Below are positions 24,912 through 33,312 of a stretch of 64,000 nt of DNA, piece after piece. The DNA lies in the NCBI RefSeq assembly GCF_008727865.1, contig NZ_VTWU01000007.1:62001-126000 (forward strand), given 5' to 3'. The stretch comes from Hymenobacter busanensis. Its GTDB lineage: Bacteria > Bacteroidota > Bacteroidia > Cytophagales > Hymenobacteraceae. The translations under genes were made by a program, and so were the position numbers. Under the pieces are notes generated by a model. The model searched no databases and was not told the DNA's origin. It was given only the letters and a program-made list of their open reading frames with translations. Position 1 is the stretch's first letter, and the number at the start of each line of letters is the position of its first letter.

Positions 24912-26045
24912 TTTCCCCTCATTGGCAGCCAGCCCCAGGGCCTGCAAGGTGGCGCGGCGGTTGAGCTTGCCGCTGGCCGTTTGCGCAAACTGCGGCGCGT
25001 AGTGCACCGCCCGCGGCACCTCGTAGCGGCCCAGGCGTTGGCGCAACAGCTCCAGCAGCTGGGTTTCTTCGGCCGGCGGCAGCGCGTCGCCTTCCACAAT
25101 GGCCGTTACCTGCTGGCCCAGTCGCTCGTCGGGCAGGCCGGCCACGAAGGCGCGGCGCCCCGAGAGGCCCACTTCCACCAAGGCCACTTCCAGCACCAGC
25201 TCCACCTTTTCGGCCGGCACTTTCACCCCGCCCGAGTTGATGACGAAATCGGCGCGGCCCAGCCACGCAAACTGGCTGTGGTCGTGTTCGAGGAAGCGCA
25301 CGAGGTCGTTGGTTTGCACCAGCTCCTGCAAGGTCACGTCGCCCCGAATGGCGAGGCAACCGCGCGCGTCCTGCTCTACGTGCAGGCCGGGCAGCACCCG
25401 GTAAAACTCGGAGGCCTCGGGGCCGTTGAGGCGGCGCAGGGCCACGTGGGAGCAGGTCTCCGTCATGCCGTAGGTGTGGTAGAGCGGCACCTGCAGGGCC
25501 TGCACCTGCTGGCTCAAGCCGTGGTCGAGCGGCGCCCCACCGATGAGAATGGCGCGCATGCGTTCCAGGCGCGGGGCATGGCCCTGCGCCAGCACCGCCC
25601 GCAGCTGTAGTGGCACCAAGGAACCGAAGTCGAAGTCGGCCTCGAGCGGCAGCAGCGCAAACGGGTCGGCCACGGGCTCCACAATGGTGAGGTGCATGCC
25701 GTGCTCCAGGGCCCGCACCAGCATCATCAGCCCGCCAATGAATTCGCAGTTCAGGCACACCAGCATGCGGTGCCCGGGCCCCAGGCCGAAGTAATCGACG
25801 GTGCGGCGGGCGCTGGCCAGCAGCTGGCTGCGCTTGAGCGTGATGGGCTGGGCCGGGCCGGTCGAGCCGGAGGTAGTCAGCACAAACTCCTGCACGCCGT
25901 TCAGCCACTGGCGGCAGAAATCGAGCACGCGCGCCTCGTAGCCGTTGATGTCGCCGCCGGCGTGGCCGGGGTATTGCTGAATGTCACGGTAGGCGTAGCG
26001 GCGGCCGTTGAGCAGGAGCGAATCGGGCAGGGGAGTAGCGGGCAT
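24903..26045 (-). CDS. menE: o-Succinylbenzoate-CoA ligase (MenE-type acyl-adenylating enzyme)
   Basis: 380 residues, short like other Bacteroidota MenE proteins. The AMP-binding signature is FVLTTSGSTGPAQPITL, followed by LYHTYGMTETCSHVAL, the hinge region FAWLGRADFVINSGGVKV and the catalytic-lysine end QTASGKLNRRATLQ. MenE activates o-succinylbenzoate with ATP and CoA in menaquinone synthesis. The assignment over other AMP-ligases rests on length and on menB, menD, menF and menI lying 2-6 kb upstream on the same strand. The ATG at 26045 gives MPATPLPDSLLLNG; upstream extension is unsupported. Confidence 0.82.
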   Translation of the reverse strand: MPATPLPDSLLLNGRRYAYRDIQQYPGHAGGDINGYEARVLDFCRQWLNGVQEFVLTTSGSTGPAQPITLKRSQLLASARRTVDYFGLGPGHRMLVCLNCEFIGGLMMLVRALEHGMHLTIVEPVADPFALLPLEADFDFGSLVPLQLRAVLAQGHAPRLERMRAILIGGAPLDHGLSQQVQALQVPLYHTYGMTETCSHVALRRLNGPEASEFYRVLPGLHVEQDARGCLAIRGDVTLQELVQTNDLVRFLEHDHSQFAWLGRADFVINSGGVKVPAEKVELVLEVALVEVGLSGRRAFVAGLPDERLGQQVTAIVEGDALPPAEETQLLELLRQRLGRYEVPRAVHYAPQFAQTASGKLNRRATLQALGLAANEGKLA

Positions 26046-26463
26046 AAGTGAAAAGGCGTAGCGGTGTGCGGCAAACAGGCATCCATACGCAACACCCGCC
26101 TGCAAGTGCTGCGCGAGGCGAAAAGTACCACTCCCTACCGATACCAGATGGGCTAGACCAACGGACCGAAACCCCTGCAAAGGCCGGCCAAAGTTTGGCA
26201 AGCCTGATACCATTTCGGTGCTTTCATGATAAGATGGTATAATGGTAAAAGTCAATAAAATATTGATCCTAATCATAGTCGTGGTTTTAGTGAAACCCCA
26301 GTAGATAGAGGAAACAGGATACTGCTGTGATTGTGTTTTGCTTTGGAATGAATTATGGGGTAATCATCCGGTTTTCATGTTAAATATTAGCTAAGGCGTT
26401 GCGTTGGGCTTTTTTTCGTCCTAGCTTCAAAACGTTTTCCTACTTACTCTTACCAAGTTTCTT
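26046..26463. other. Intergenic region with AT-rich half
   Basis: 418 bp between divergent genes. From about 26200 the composition turns AT-rich (for example TAATGGTAAAAGTCAATAAA). The inverted words ATACCAT (26209-26215) and ATGGTAT (26232-26238) may form a weak hairpin. No reading frame is convincing. Promoters for menE and the secreted protein gene should lie here. Confidence 0.4.
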
Positions 26464-27048
26464 ATGCGTCTGTACTGCCTACTGTTCTCGATTTTGGTAG
26501 CACTGCCTGCTGCCGCCCAACATTCGCCAAGTGCAAAAAAGCCGACACCGGTCAAGGCCGTAGTTGCCGCCCCGCCAGCACCCGTTATCATCCCGCCCTC
26601 TACCCAGAAACTCGACTTGCACTACGGTTTTCGGGGCGTGGCCCTCGAAGCCGATAGCCTAACCGTGGAAGGTCTCGCCTTTGACCGCCGCGACAACGGC
26701 CTTTCCCTCTGCCACCGCGACACCGACAGCCTCATGCTGGGCACGGCGGCCATCAGTCCCACTACCTATTCGTTTTACCGCGGCAAGCTCCTGAGCCTTT
26801 CTTTTTCCGCCAAGGGAGCTGCCAACAGCCACGCCGTATTGGCCCGCCTGCAAGCCCTATACGGCCCCGGCGAGCAGAAAAACAGCGGCCAGCAGCGCTA
26901 CACCTGGCGCGGTACCAAAGCCCTGCTCCGCTACGACGAAAGCTCGACCAACAACAACGCGGTTATCACGCTCATTTCGCTTCCCCTGAGCAGCATCCGC
27001 CAGCAAGACAGCAACGGCGCCACTCTGGGGACGGCTGCCAACCGGTAG
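26464..27048 (+). CDS. Secreted hypothetical protein
   Basis: 194 residues. A signal peptide (1-19, ending AAAQ) and a Pro/Lys/Ala linker (to about 48) lead to a small domain beginning LDLHYGFRGVALEADSLTVEGLAF with later KLLSLSFSAKGAANSHAVLARLQALYGPGEQ. That pattern (short strands, then a helix with ALYGPG, then a strand TYTWRGTKALLRYDE) resembles small periplasmic domains that measure or modify ligands, but no family is certain. It ends at a very strong terminator. Confidence 0.65.
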   Translation: MRLYCLLFSILVALPAAAQHSPSAKKPTPVKAVVAAPPAPVIIPPSTQKLDLHYGFRGVALEADSLTVEGLAFDRRDNGLSLCHRDTDSLMLGTAAISPTTYSFYRGKLLSLSFSAKGAANSHAVLARLQALYGPGEQKNSGQQRYTWRGTKALLRYDESSTNNNAVITLISLPLSSIRQQDSNGATLGTAANR

Positions 27049-27067
27049 CAGCCCCCAACCGCCTGAA

Positions 27068-27128
27068 CCCAACCCCGCCGCAACAAAAAAGCCCCAATCT
27101 GGGGCTTTTTTGTTGCGGCGGGGTTGGG
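27068..27128. terminator. Very long bidirectional terminator
   Basis: A perfect 29-bp stem (27068-27096 with 27100-27128) around a 3-nt ATC loop. The stem includes AAAAAA/TTTTTT tracts next to a GCCCCA/TGGGGC core, so it gives a T run after the core on either strand. It separates the convergent secreted-protein and cupin genes. Confidence 0.85.
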
Positions 27129-27179
27129 CTGACCTACATGTAGCGCAGCGCACCAAATGGTCAGGCCAACGAAGCGCGG

Positions 27180-27734
27180 CTACGCTACCACGGCGGGCGG
27201 AGCATCCTGAAAGCAGGTGTACTTGCCCAGCGCCCGGCCCACCAACACCGTGGCCGGCAGTACGGCTTTCTTCACAAACGGCGGAATGTCGTGCATCTCA
27301 AACTCGCTGGCGTAGCGCGTCAGCAGGTAGGCGCCCGTGAAGGCTTCGGGCTGGTGGCGGCCAGCGGCGCGCTGCGAGGCAAATACTTCCGTGATGAAAA
27401 ACGCAAAGTTGTGGGCCGGCTTGATCCAGGCCGTGCAGTGCAGCACGGTGTCGCCGTCGTTCCAGAAGCGGTGGGCCTGACCGCGCCCGAATACCACCGT
27501 TTCGCCCTCGCCGGCGTACTGCACCGGCTGCCCCTGCACCTGGTAGGCCAGCTTCCCCGACACCACCGTCAGCGACTCGTCCTGCAGCCAGTGCGTGTGC
27601 ATGGGCGGTCCGCTGCCCGGTACCACAAAATTCTCGCCCACCAGCCGGTCGCCGTCGGGCTCGTGCTCCAGCGCGTGGAAAATCAGTTTTTCACCGAGTC
27701 CGTTCTCGATGATGTGAGGGAAGGTCATTTTCAT
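27180..27734 (-). CDS. Cupin-domain protein
   Basis: 184 residues. A cupin barrel is seen at about 30-105: PMHTHWLQDESLTVVSGKLAYQVQ (motif 1, with His pair and Glu) and GEGETVVFGRGQAHRFWNDGD (motif 2, with His). These residues usually bind a divalent metal. The C-terminal region (about 115-184) is helical with YLLTRYASEFEMHDIPPFVKKAVL, and may be membrane-facing. The function is unknown. The ATG at 27734 is chosen; an alternative Met lies two codons later. The gene stands between menE and menB without joining them in an obvious pathway. Confidence 0.8.
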   Translation of the reverse strand: MKMTFPHIIENGLGEKLIFHALEHEPDGDRLVGENFVVPGSGPPMHTHWLQDESLTVVSGKLAYQVQGQPVQYAGEGETVVFGRGQAHRFWNDGDTVLHCTAWIKPAHNFAFFITEVFASQRAAGRHQPEAFTGAYLLTRYASEFEMHDIPPFVKKAVLPATVLVGRALGKYTCFQDAPPAVVA

Positions 27735-27961
27735 AGCGTTGGGAAAGGTTTGGGGTTGGCAGGTGCGCGCTTCGGTTGGCCCCGCGGCCGGTACGGGTGT
27801 CACCCAAGCGCCCAGCAAAGGTGGCACATGCTGCCCCCCGGCACAATCACATGAAGAGGTGATAAGTAGCTGAATGATTGATTTGTAGACTGCTTTAGTA
27901 TCAAGATAAAAACTCTGAAACCCTCCAGGATGAGCCAAATGAGTGGTGCAAAGCCATAATA

Positions 27962-27996
27962 AAGAAGCCCGCACAACAGCGTTGCGCGGGCTTCTT
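27962..27996 (-). terminator. Terminator of the menB transcript
   Basis: An 11-bp stem (27962-27972 with 27986-27996) lies 25 bp beyond the menB stop on the minus strand. The trailing T run is short. Confidence 0.55.
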
Positions 27997-28020
27997 CTGG
28001 TAGGCTGTTTCGGCAACTGC

Positions 28021-28845
28021 TTACGGAAACTTGGGGTACTTCGAGAAGTCGGGCTGGCGCTTCTCCATGAAGGCGTTTTTACCCTCCTTGGCTTCTTCGC
28101 TCAGGTAGTAGAGCAGCGTGGCGTTGCCGGCCAGCTCCTGAATACCAGCCTGCCCGTCGAGTTCAGCATTGAACGACGACTTGAGCATGCGCAGCGCCAG
28201 CGGGCTTTTCTGCAGAATTTTGCGGCACCACGCCAAGGTGGTTTCCTCCAGTTTTTCCAGCGGCACCACTTTGTTCACCAAGCCCATATCGAGGGCCTCC
28301 TGGGCGTCGTATTGGTCGCAGAGGTACCAGATTTCGCGGGCCTTCTTCTGGCCCACGATGCGGGCGAGGTACGAAGCGCCAAAGCCGCCGTCGAACGAGC
28401 CGACCATGGGGCCAGTCTGGCCGAAGCGGGCGTTGTCGGCCGCAATGGTCAGGTCGCAGACCACGTGCAGCACGTGGCCGCCGCCGATGGCCCAGCCGGC
28501 CACCATGGCAATAACGGGCTTGGGAATGGAGCGAATCTGCTTTTGCAGGTCGAGCACGTTCAAGCGGGGCACGGTGTCCTGGCCCACGTAGCCGCCGTGG
28601 CCGCGTACGCTCTGGTCGCCGCCCGAGCAGAAGGCCTTGCCGCCTTCGCCGGTGAGGATGACCACGCCGATGTCGGTGCGGTTGCGGCAGATGTCCATGG
28701 CCTCAATCATTTCCTGCACCGTAAGCGGGGTGAAGGCGTTGTGCACCTGCGGGCGGTTGATGGAGATTTTGGCAATGCCCTCGTGCTCGGAAAACAGGAT
28801 TTCCTTGAATTCCTTGATGGGCGTCCAGGTTACTTGCTGGGACAT
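28021..28845 (-). CDS. menB: 1,4-Dihydroxy-2-naphthoyl-CoA synthase
   Basis: 274 residues of the crotonase fold. Diagnostic MenB stretches include [41 protein letters not shown], the oxyanion segment [24 protein letters not shown] and [22 protein letters not shown]. The enzyme closes the naphthoquinone ring from o-succinylbenzoyl-CoA in menaquinone synthesis. It lies 65 bp after menD, separated by a palindromic hairpin. Cytoplasmic. Confidence 0.96.
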   Translation of the reverse strand: MSQQVTWTPIKEFKEILFSEHEGIAKISINRPQVHNAFTPLTVQEMIEAMDICRNRTDIGVVILTGEGGKAFCSGGDQSVRGHGGYVGQDTVPRLNVLDLQKQIRSIPKPVIAMVAGWAIGGGHVLHVVCDLTIAADNARFGQTGPMVGSFDGGFGASYLARIVGQKKAREIWYLCDQYDAQEALDMGLVNKVVPLEKLEETTLAWCRKILQKSPLALRMLKSSFNAELDGQAGIQELAGNATLLYYLSEEAKEGKNAFMEKRQPDFSKYPKFP

Positions 28846-28861
28846 AAAGTGGGAAGAAACT

Positions 28862-28898
28862 AGGCCGTCCTGCTGAGCTTGCCGAAGCAGGACGGCCT
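28862..28898. repeat. Palindromic hairpin between menD and menB
   Basis: A perfect 13-bp stem (28862-28874 with 28886-28898) with an 11-nt loop GAGCTTGCCGA. The core CTGCTGAGCTTGCCGAAGCA looks like a member of a dispersed repeat family; a diverged relative lies near 63925-63955. Its position within the operon could moderate menB expression, as an attenuator or an mRNA stabiliser. Confidence 0.7.
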
Positions 28899-28910
28899 GG
28901 CGATGAAAGA

Positions 28911-30743
28911 TTAGGAAAAAGACGTGCGCACGGCGGTGCGGTAGTGTTCAAAGAAAGCGGCGTTGGCGGCCGAGTCGGTGGTAATTTCCAGCAGTGCCGC
29001 GCTGCCTTTAGACGAGGGCGCAAAGAAAGCGGGCAGCGCCTTATCCAGCTCCTCAAACGTACGCACGGCGCGGTAGCGCAGGTTAAAATCCCGGGCCGTG
29101 TTTTCAGCCGTCAGCGGCTGGTGCGTTTCAAAAAACTCCTCCAGCTCGGGCTGCTGGCGCGGCCCGTCGATGAGCCGGAAAATGCCGCCCGCGTGGTTAT
29201 TGATGAGGATGATGCGCAGGTTGGGCACCGGGTAGTTGTGCCAGAGGGCGTTGCGGTCGTAGAAAAACGCCACGTCGCCGGTGAGCAGCACCACGGGCCG
29301 CCCGGGCTGGGCTAGGGCCGCGCCCACGGCGGTAGAGGTACAGCCGTCGATGCCACTGGTGCCGCGGTTGGCAAATACCTCGATGGCCCGGCCGGCCGGC
29401 ACCCCCAGAATGTTGGCGTAGCGCACGGCCATGCTGTTGGCCAAGTGCAGCGCGGCGCCGTCGGGCACGAGCTGCAGGGCGCGGTAAATGGCCGAAAACT
29501 CGTTGAACGGCTGCTCGGGCTGCTGCATGAACTCGGCCACAAACTCGGTGGCCCAGCCGTTGGCGCGCTGCCAGGGCGTGGCAAAAGCGTCCTTGGGTGC
29601 CGCGGCCTCGTCGCGGGCCGAGCCGGTGCCTTGCCAGACGAGGCGGGTTTGCTGATTCTTGGCGGCTTGTTTCTGGCCTTTGGCTGCCGCGGGAGTCTCG
29701 CTCAGCAGCGCTTCGAAAAACGCCGCCGGTTCCATCCGAATCACGCGGGTCAGCGACTTAAACGTATCGGCCACGGCCCCGGCCGGCTGCACGTGCCAGT
29801 GCTGCGTGGGCGCATACTCGCGCAGGTAGTTTTTCAGTGCCTTCGAGATGAGCGACTGACCGAAGGTGATGAGCAACTCGGGCCGCAGGGCCTCTTTCAA
29901 GCCGGCTTCGGGCACGGCCATAAACACGTCCTGGCGGCCCAGCGGGGCGTGCCGGAGGTCGTAGTCGGGTCCTACGGGCAGGTGCACGTTGGCAATCAAG
30001 TCGCCGACAACCGGAATCTGGTAGGCGGCGGCCAGCTTCCGCAATGCCAGCAGCAGGGGCGCATCGGCGGGGTGCTGGCCGGCCACCACCAAAGCGCGGG
30101 CCGTCTGGCGAAGCTGCTGGCGCAATTCGTCCAGCTCGTTGGCCGTCAGCTGCGGGCTGCCGCCGGTTTCCTGCGTGATGTTGACTTTGTCGTAGCGAAT
30201 TTCCTCGCCTACAGCCGGGTAAAACGGTTCGCGCAACGGCACGTTCACCTGCACCGGCCCGGCCGGAAACTGCTGGGCGAGGTTGATGGCTTCCGACACC
30301 ATGCGCGCGGCGTGCCAGCGGGCGTCGGGGTGGGTGAGGTCGGCGGGAAACTCGAAGGCGCCCTTGGCGTGGCCGCCGTAGAGGTCGGTTTGCCGGATGG
30401 TCTGCCCGTCGAGCTGGTCAATCCACTCGGGCGGACGGTCGGCGGTGAAGAGTACCAGCGGCACCTGCTGAAAATAGGCTTCGGCCACAGCCGGGGCGTA
30501 GTTCAGGCCGGCCGTGCCCGAGGTGCACACCAGCGCCACGGCCCGCCGCTGGGCCTGCGCTAGGCCCAGGGCAATGAAGGCCGCGGCGCGCTCGTCGGGC
30601 ACGACGCGGGTGCGCACCTCGGGGTGGCGCGCAAAGGCAATGGTGAGCGGGGCGCAGCGCGAGCCGGGCGACAACACCACGTCGGTGATGCCGTGCCGGG
30701 CGCAGATTTCGGCGATGTTGTGAACGGGCTGCAGGGGAGACAA
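28911..30743 (-). CDS. menD: 2-Succinyl-5-enolpyruvyl-6-hydroxy-3-cyclohexene-1-carboxylate synthase
   Basis: 610 residues. The N-terminal ThDP-binding domain starts with [23 protein letters not shown], the typical MenD opening, followed by [35 protein letters not shown]. The ThDP/Mg motif region [14 protein letters not shown]...[11 protein letters not shown] lies near residues 500-535. MenD joins 2-oxoglutarate (after decarboxylation) to isochorismate. It is probably co-transcribed with menF upstream, 105 bp away, but a TACCTTTG box in that gap offers its own promoter. Confidence 0.95.
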   Translation of the reverse strand: MSPLQPVHNIAEICARHGITDVVLSPGSRCAPLTIAFARHPEVRTRVVPDERAAAFIALGLAQAQRRAVALVCTSGTAGLNYAPAVAEAYFQQVPLVLFTADRPPEWIDQLDGQTIRQTDLYGGHAKGAFEFPADLTHPDARWHAARMVSEAINLAQQFPAGPVQVNVPLREPFYPAVGEEIRYDKVNITQETGGSPQLTANELDELRQQLRQTARALVVAGQHPADAPLLLALRKLAAAYQIPVVGDLIANVHLPVGPDYDLRHAPLGRQDVFMAVPEAGLKEALRPELLITFGQSLISKALKNYLREYAPTQHWHVQPAGAVADTFKSLTRVIRMEPAAFFEALLSETPAAAKGQKQAAKNQQTRLVWQGTGSARDEAAAPKDAFATPWQRANGWATEFVAEFMQQPEQPFNEFSAIYRALQLVPDGAALHLANSMAVRYANILGVPAGRAIEVFANRGTSGIDGCTSTAVGAALAQPGRPVVLLTGDVAFFYDRNALWHNYPVPNLRIILINNHAGGIFRLIDGPRQQPELEEFFETHQPLTAENTARDFNLRYRAVRTFEELDKALPAFFAPSSKGSAALLEITTDSAANAAFFEHYRTAVRTSFS

Positions 30744-30766
30744 AGGCAGGCAGAATTGGGGCGCGG

Positions 30767-30774
30767 CAAAGGTA
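30767..30774 (-). promoter_or_regulatory. Bacteroidota-type -7 box ahead of menD
   Basis: TACCTTTG on the minus strand matches the consensus exactly, 23 nt before the menD start codon. No TTTG at -33 was found. Confidence 0.4.
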
Positions 30775-30848
30775 ACAAGCCCGCCGCCTTGTGGGTTTGG
30801 CCGAGCTGATTGGCCAGCTTGCTTCGCTTGTAATGACCGGCTCGCTCC

Positions 30849-32039
30849 CTAATCCAACACCGAGCCCACGGTACGCAGCTTCAGCTCGGTTTCTTCCCAC
30901 TCGCGCGCCGGGTCCGATTCGGCGGTGAGGCCGGTGCCGGCGTACAGAACGGCTTCGGTGGGGCGCAACTGCATGCAGCGCAGGTTCACGAACAGGCGCG
31001 AGGCGCCGGCCGGCAGGTTTATTGGGCCCAGGAAGCCGCTGTAGTACGTGCGGTCGTAGCCTTCGTGGCGCTGCAGAAAATCCAGTGCGGCTTGGCGCGG
31101 CATGCCGCCCACGGCCGAAGTGGGGTGCAACAGCCGCAGCATATCGGTGCCAAAGGTGGGCGAGGCCACGCGGCGCAGGTCGATGCGGAAATCGGTGCGC
31201 AGATGCAGCAGGTTGCCGGCGGCCACGGTGCGCGGACCGGTCTCGTCGTAGTCGCGCAGGCGGAAGTGCTTGAAGCAGTTGACAATATAGCGCGACACCA
31301 GGGCCTGCTCTTCAATGTCTTTCTGCCGCCAGATGGCCGTGTGTGCCGTTACGTCGGCCGTGAGCGGCTGCGTGCCGGCCAGCGCCATTGTGCGAAACTC
31401 CGCGCCGTCGACCTCCACCAGCACCTCGGGCGTGGCGCCCAGCCAGGTACCGGCCAGCGGTGCACTCACCAGCGAGACAAACGCCCGCGGGTGCTGCCGG
31501 CACAGCTCCTCAAAGGCCTGCAAAGTATCGAACCCCGCAGGCAACGGCCGCCGCGCCGCCCGGCTCGATACTACTTTCTGCACCTGCCCGGCCTGAATGG
31601 CGGCCACGCCCGTGGCCACCAGGGCCTCGTAGGCGGCGCGGTCGGCGGTGATTGGCACGGGCTGCGGGCTCACGTGCCACGCCAGATCGGTCGGGGCATC
31701 GGGTTCGGCCAGCACGCGGTGCGCGGCGGCTACGGCTTCAGGCGAAAGAGTCGGGCTCAGGGTCAGTTGCTGGCCGTCGAATACCACGTCGGCGGGCAGC
31801 AGCATGGCCTCGGCCGTGTCGCCGTCCTGAAACGGGTAGAAGGCGAAACCAGCCGGTGCCGTGGCCTCAATGGCGGGCGGCAGGCCCGAAAGCAGCAGCG
31901 GCTGCAGGCTCAGCAGCAGCGTGGGCGCCTCGGCGTTGGGCAGGCGCCAGAGCGCCACCGAGCCGCCGTGCCGCAGGGCCAGTGCCATCAGCCGGCGCAA
32001 GGCAGCCGGTCGTTCGGGGGCCGAAAACGTGGTACTCAC
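30849..32039 (-). CDS. menF: Isochorismate synthase
   Basis: 396 residues of the chorismate-binding family. Key parts: QVQKVVSSRAARRPLP, FVSLVSAPLAGTWLGATPEVLVEV, MALAGTQPL, the helix DIEEQALVSRYIV, HPTSAVGGMPRQAALDFL, YYSGFLGP and the metal-binding end AGTGLTAESDPAREWEETELKLR. It converts chorismate to isochorismate, the entry to menaquinone synthesis. The GTG start at 32039 overlaps the menI stop as GTGA, so the two are translationally coupled; no ATG lies near the right position. The enzyme could be named entC by some, but the men context decides. Confidence 0.93.
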   Translation of the reverse strand: MSTTFSAPERPAALRRLMALALRHGGSVALWRLPNAEAPTLLLSLQPLLLSGLPPAIEATAPAGFAFYPFQDGDTAEAMLLPADVVFDGQQLTLSPTLSPEAVAAAHRVLAEPDAPTDLAWHVSPQPVPITADRAAYEALVATGVAAIQAGQVQKVVSSRAARRPLPAGFDTLQAFEELCRQHPRAFVSLVSAPLAGTWLGATPEVLVEVDGAEFRTMALAGTQPLTADVTAHTAIWRQKDIEEQALVSRYIVNCFKHFRLRDYDETGPRTVAAGNLLHLRTDFRIDLRRVASPTFGTDMLRLLHPTSAVGGMPRQAALDFLQRHEGYDRTYYSGFLGPINLPAGASRLFVNLRCMQLRPTEAVLYAGTGLTAESDPAREWEETELKLRTVGSVLD

Positions 32040-32485
32040 GCCTGCGCGGGTTTGGCGGCGGGCAGGTCGATAACGGCCATTGTGATGCGGCTCACGCACA
32101 CCAGCGCGTCGGTTTGCTCGTCGCGAATCTTGATTTCCCACACCTGCGTGCTGCGGCCGATGTGCAAAGCTTCGGCGCGGCCCACCACGAAGCCCGAGCG
32201 CACCCCTTTGAGGTGGTTGGCGTTGATTTCGAGGCCCACGCAGGCTTGTTTCGTGCGGTCGACCTGCAAGGTGGCGGCAATGCTGCCCAGGGTTTCGGCC
32301 AGGGCCACCGAGGCGCCGCCGTGCAGCAGGCCCATGGGCTGGTGCGTGCGGTGGTCGACGGGCATGCGGCCCACCAGGTGACGCTCCCCAACTTCCAGGA
32401 TTTCTATCCCCAAATGCGCGCCCATCGTGTTTTTCGACCACGCGTTGAGGTCGGCGGGGGTGGGCAGGGAAGCGGGCAGCGACAT
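32036..32485 (-). CDS. menI: Hotdog-fold thioesterase, probable 1,4-dihydroxy-2-naphthoyl-CoA hydrolase
   Basis: 149 residues of the PaaI/YdiI hotdog family. The active-site region is HQPMGLLHGGASVALAETLGS, and the family openings NTMGAHLGIEILEVGERHLVGRMPVDHRT fit well. In menaquinone synthesis MenI hydrolyses 1,4-dihydroxy-2-naphthoyl-CoA. It is the first gene of the men cluster here and overlaps menF by 4 bases. The function is inferred from the family and the operon. Confidence 0.85.
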   Translation of the reverse strand: MSLPASLPTPADLNAWSKNTMGAHLGIEILEVGERHLVGRMPVDHRTHQPMGLLHGGASVALAETLGSIAATLQVDRTKQACVGLEINANHLKGVRSGFVVGRAEALHIGRSTQVWEIKIRDEQTDALVCVSRITMAVIDLPAAKPAQA

Positions 32486-32568
32486 GGCAGCAAAAGAAAC
32501 GATTAACGGAATCGGCCCGTAAAGCCTACTTTCGGGGCCTGAAGCGCAAAACTACGTCGGAAACCAGC

Positions 32569-33183
32569 GTGGTCAAGAAAATCTACCTCATTCGCCACGG
32601 CCAGACGTACTTCAACGTGCGCGGCATCGTGCAAGGCAGCGGCGTCGATGCGCCGCTCAACGAAACCGGCCACCAGCAGGCCACGCAGTTTCACGCATCC
32701 TACGGCCATATGCCGTTTGCACGCGTGTACACCTCCACGCTCATGCGTACCCACCAGTCGGTGCAACCCTTCCTCGATGCCGGCCTGCCCCAGGAGCAGC
32801 ACCGCGCCCTCGACGAGATTAGCTGGGGCCACCGCGAAGGCACGCGCATCACACCCGAAGAAGACATTGAGTACCACGGCCTGCTGCGGGCCTGGCAGCG
32901 CGGCGAAACCCACTTGGCGCTGCGCGGCGGCGAAAGTCCCGAGCAAGTGGCCGCCCGGCAGCGTCCGTTTATCGACGAAGTGCTGCGCGGGCGCCCCGAT
33001 GAAGACACAATTCTGGTGTGCATGCACGGCCGGGCCATGCGCGTGCTGCTGTGCCAGCTGCTCAATTACCCGCTCAGCGCCATGGACCTGTTTGAGCACC
33101 GCAACCTGTGCCTGTACCGCGTGCACTACACGGGTTCCATGTTCAGCATCCGGTCGTTTCTCGATACCCAGCATTTGGGCTAA
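32569..33183 (+). CDS. Histidine phosphatase (phosphoglycerate mutase-like)
   Basis: 204 residues. The catalytic LIRHGQT motif has His10, and the second His lies in LVCMHGRAMRVLL. Other family residues are YTSTLMRTHQSVQPF and EISWGHREG. Fructose-2,6-bisphosphatase-like or broad phosphatase activity is possible; the cofactor-dependent mutase role is less likely given the gene's length. The start is GTG at 32569; no ATG fits the conserved N terminus. Divergent from menI, 83 bp away. Confidence 0.88.
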   Translation: MVKKIYLIRHGQTYFNVRGIVQGSGVDAPLNETGHQQATQFHASYGHMPFARVYTSTLMRTHQSVQPFLDAGLPQEQHRALDEISWGHREGTRITPEEDIEYHGLLRAWQRGETHLALRGGESPEQVAARQRPFIDEVLRGRPDEDTILVCMHGRAMRVLLCQLLNYPLSAMDLFEHRNLCLYRVHYTGSMFSIRSFLDTQHLG

Positions 33184-33252
33184 CGTGCGTTAGGCCCGCA
33201 GGCAGCGGATTGGGGCCGGGTATTTGCCGTGGCATCGTTTGCGTAAATCGGG

Positions 33253-33284
33253 TTTGTACCCCCAAGAATTCCGGTCTATTTTTG
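33253..33284 (+). promoter_or_regulatory. Bacteroidota-type promoter of the pyruvate dehydrogenase E2 gene
   Basis: TTTG (33253-33256) and TATTTTTG (33277-33284) match the -33 and -7 consensus exactly, with a 20-bp spacer. The start codon lies 28 nt downstream. It is the best promoter match in the window. Confidence 0.65.
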
Positions 33285-33312
33285 ACCCCCTGAACACAAC
33301 TGACGACTTGCA

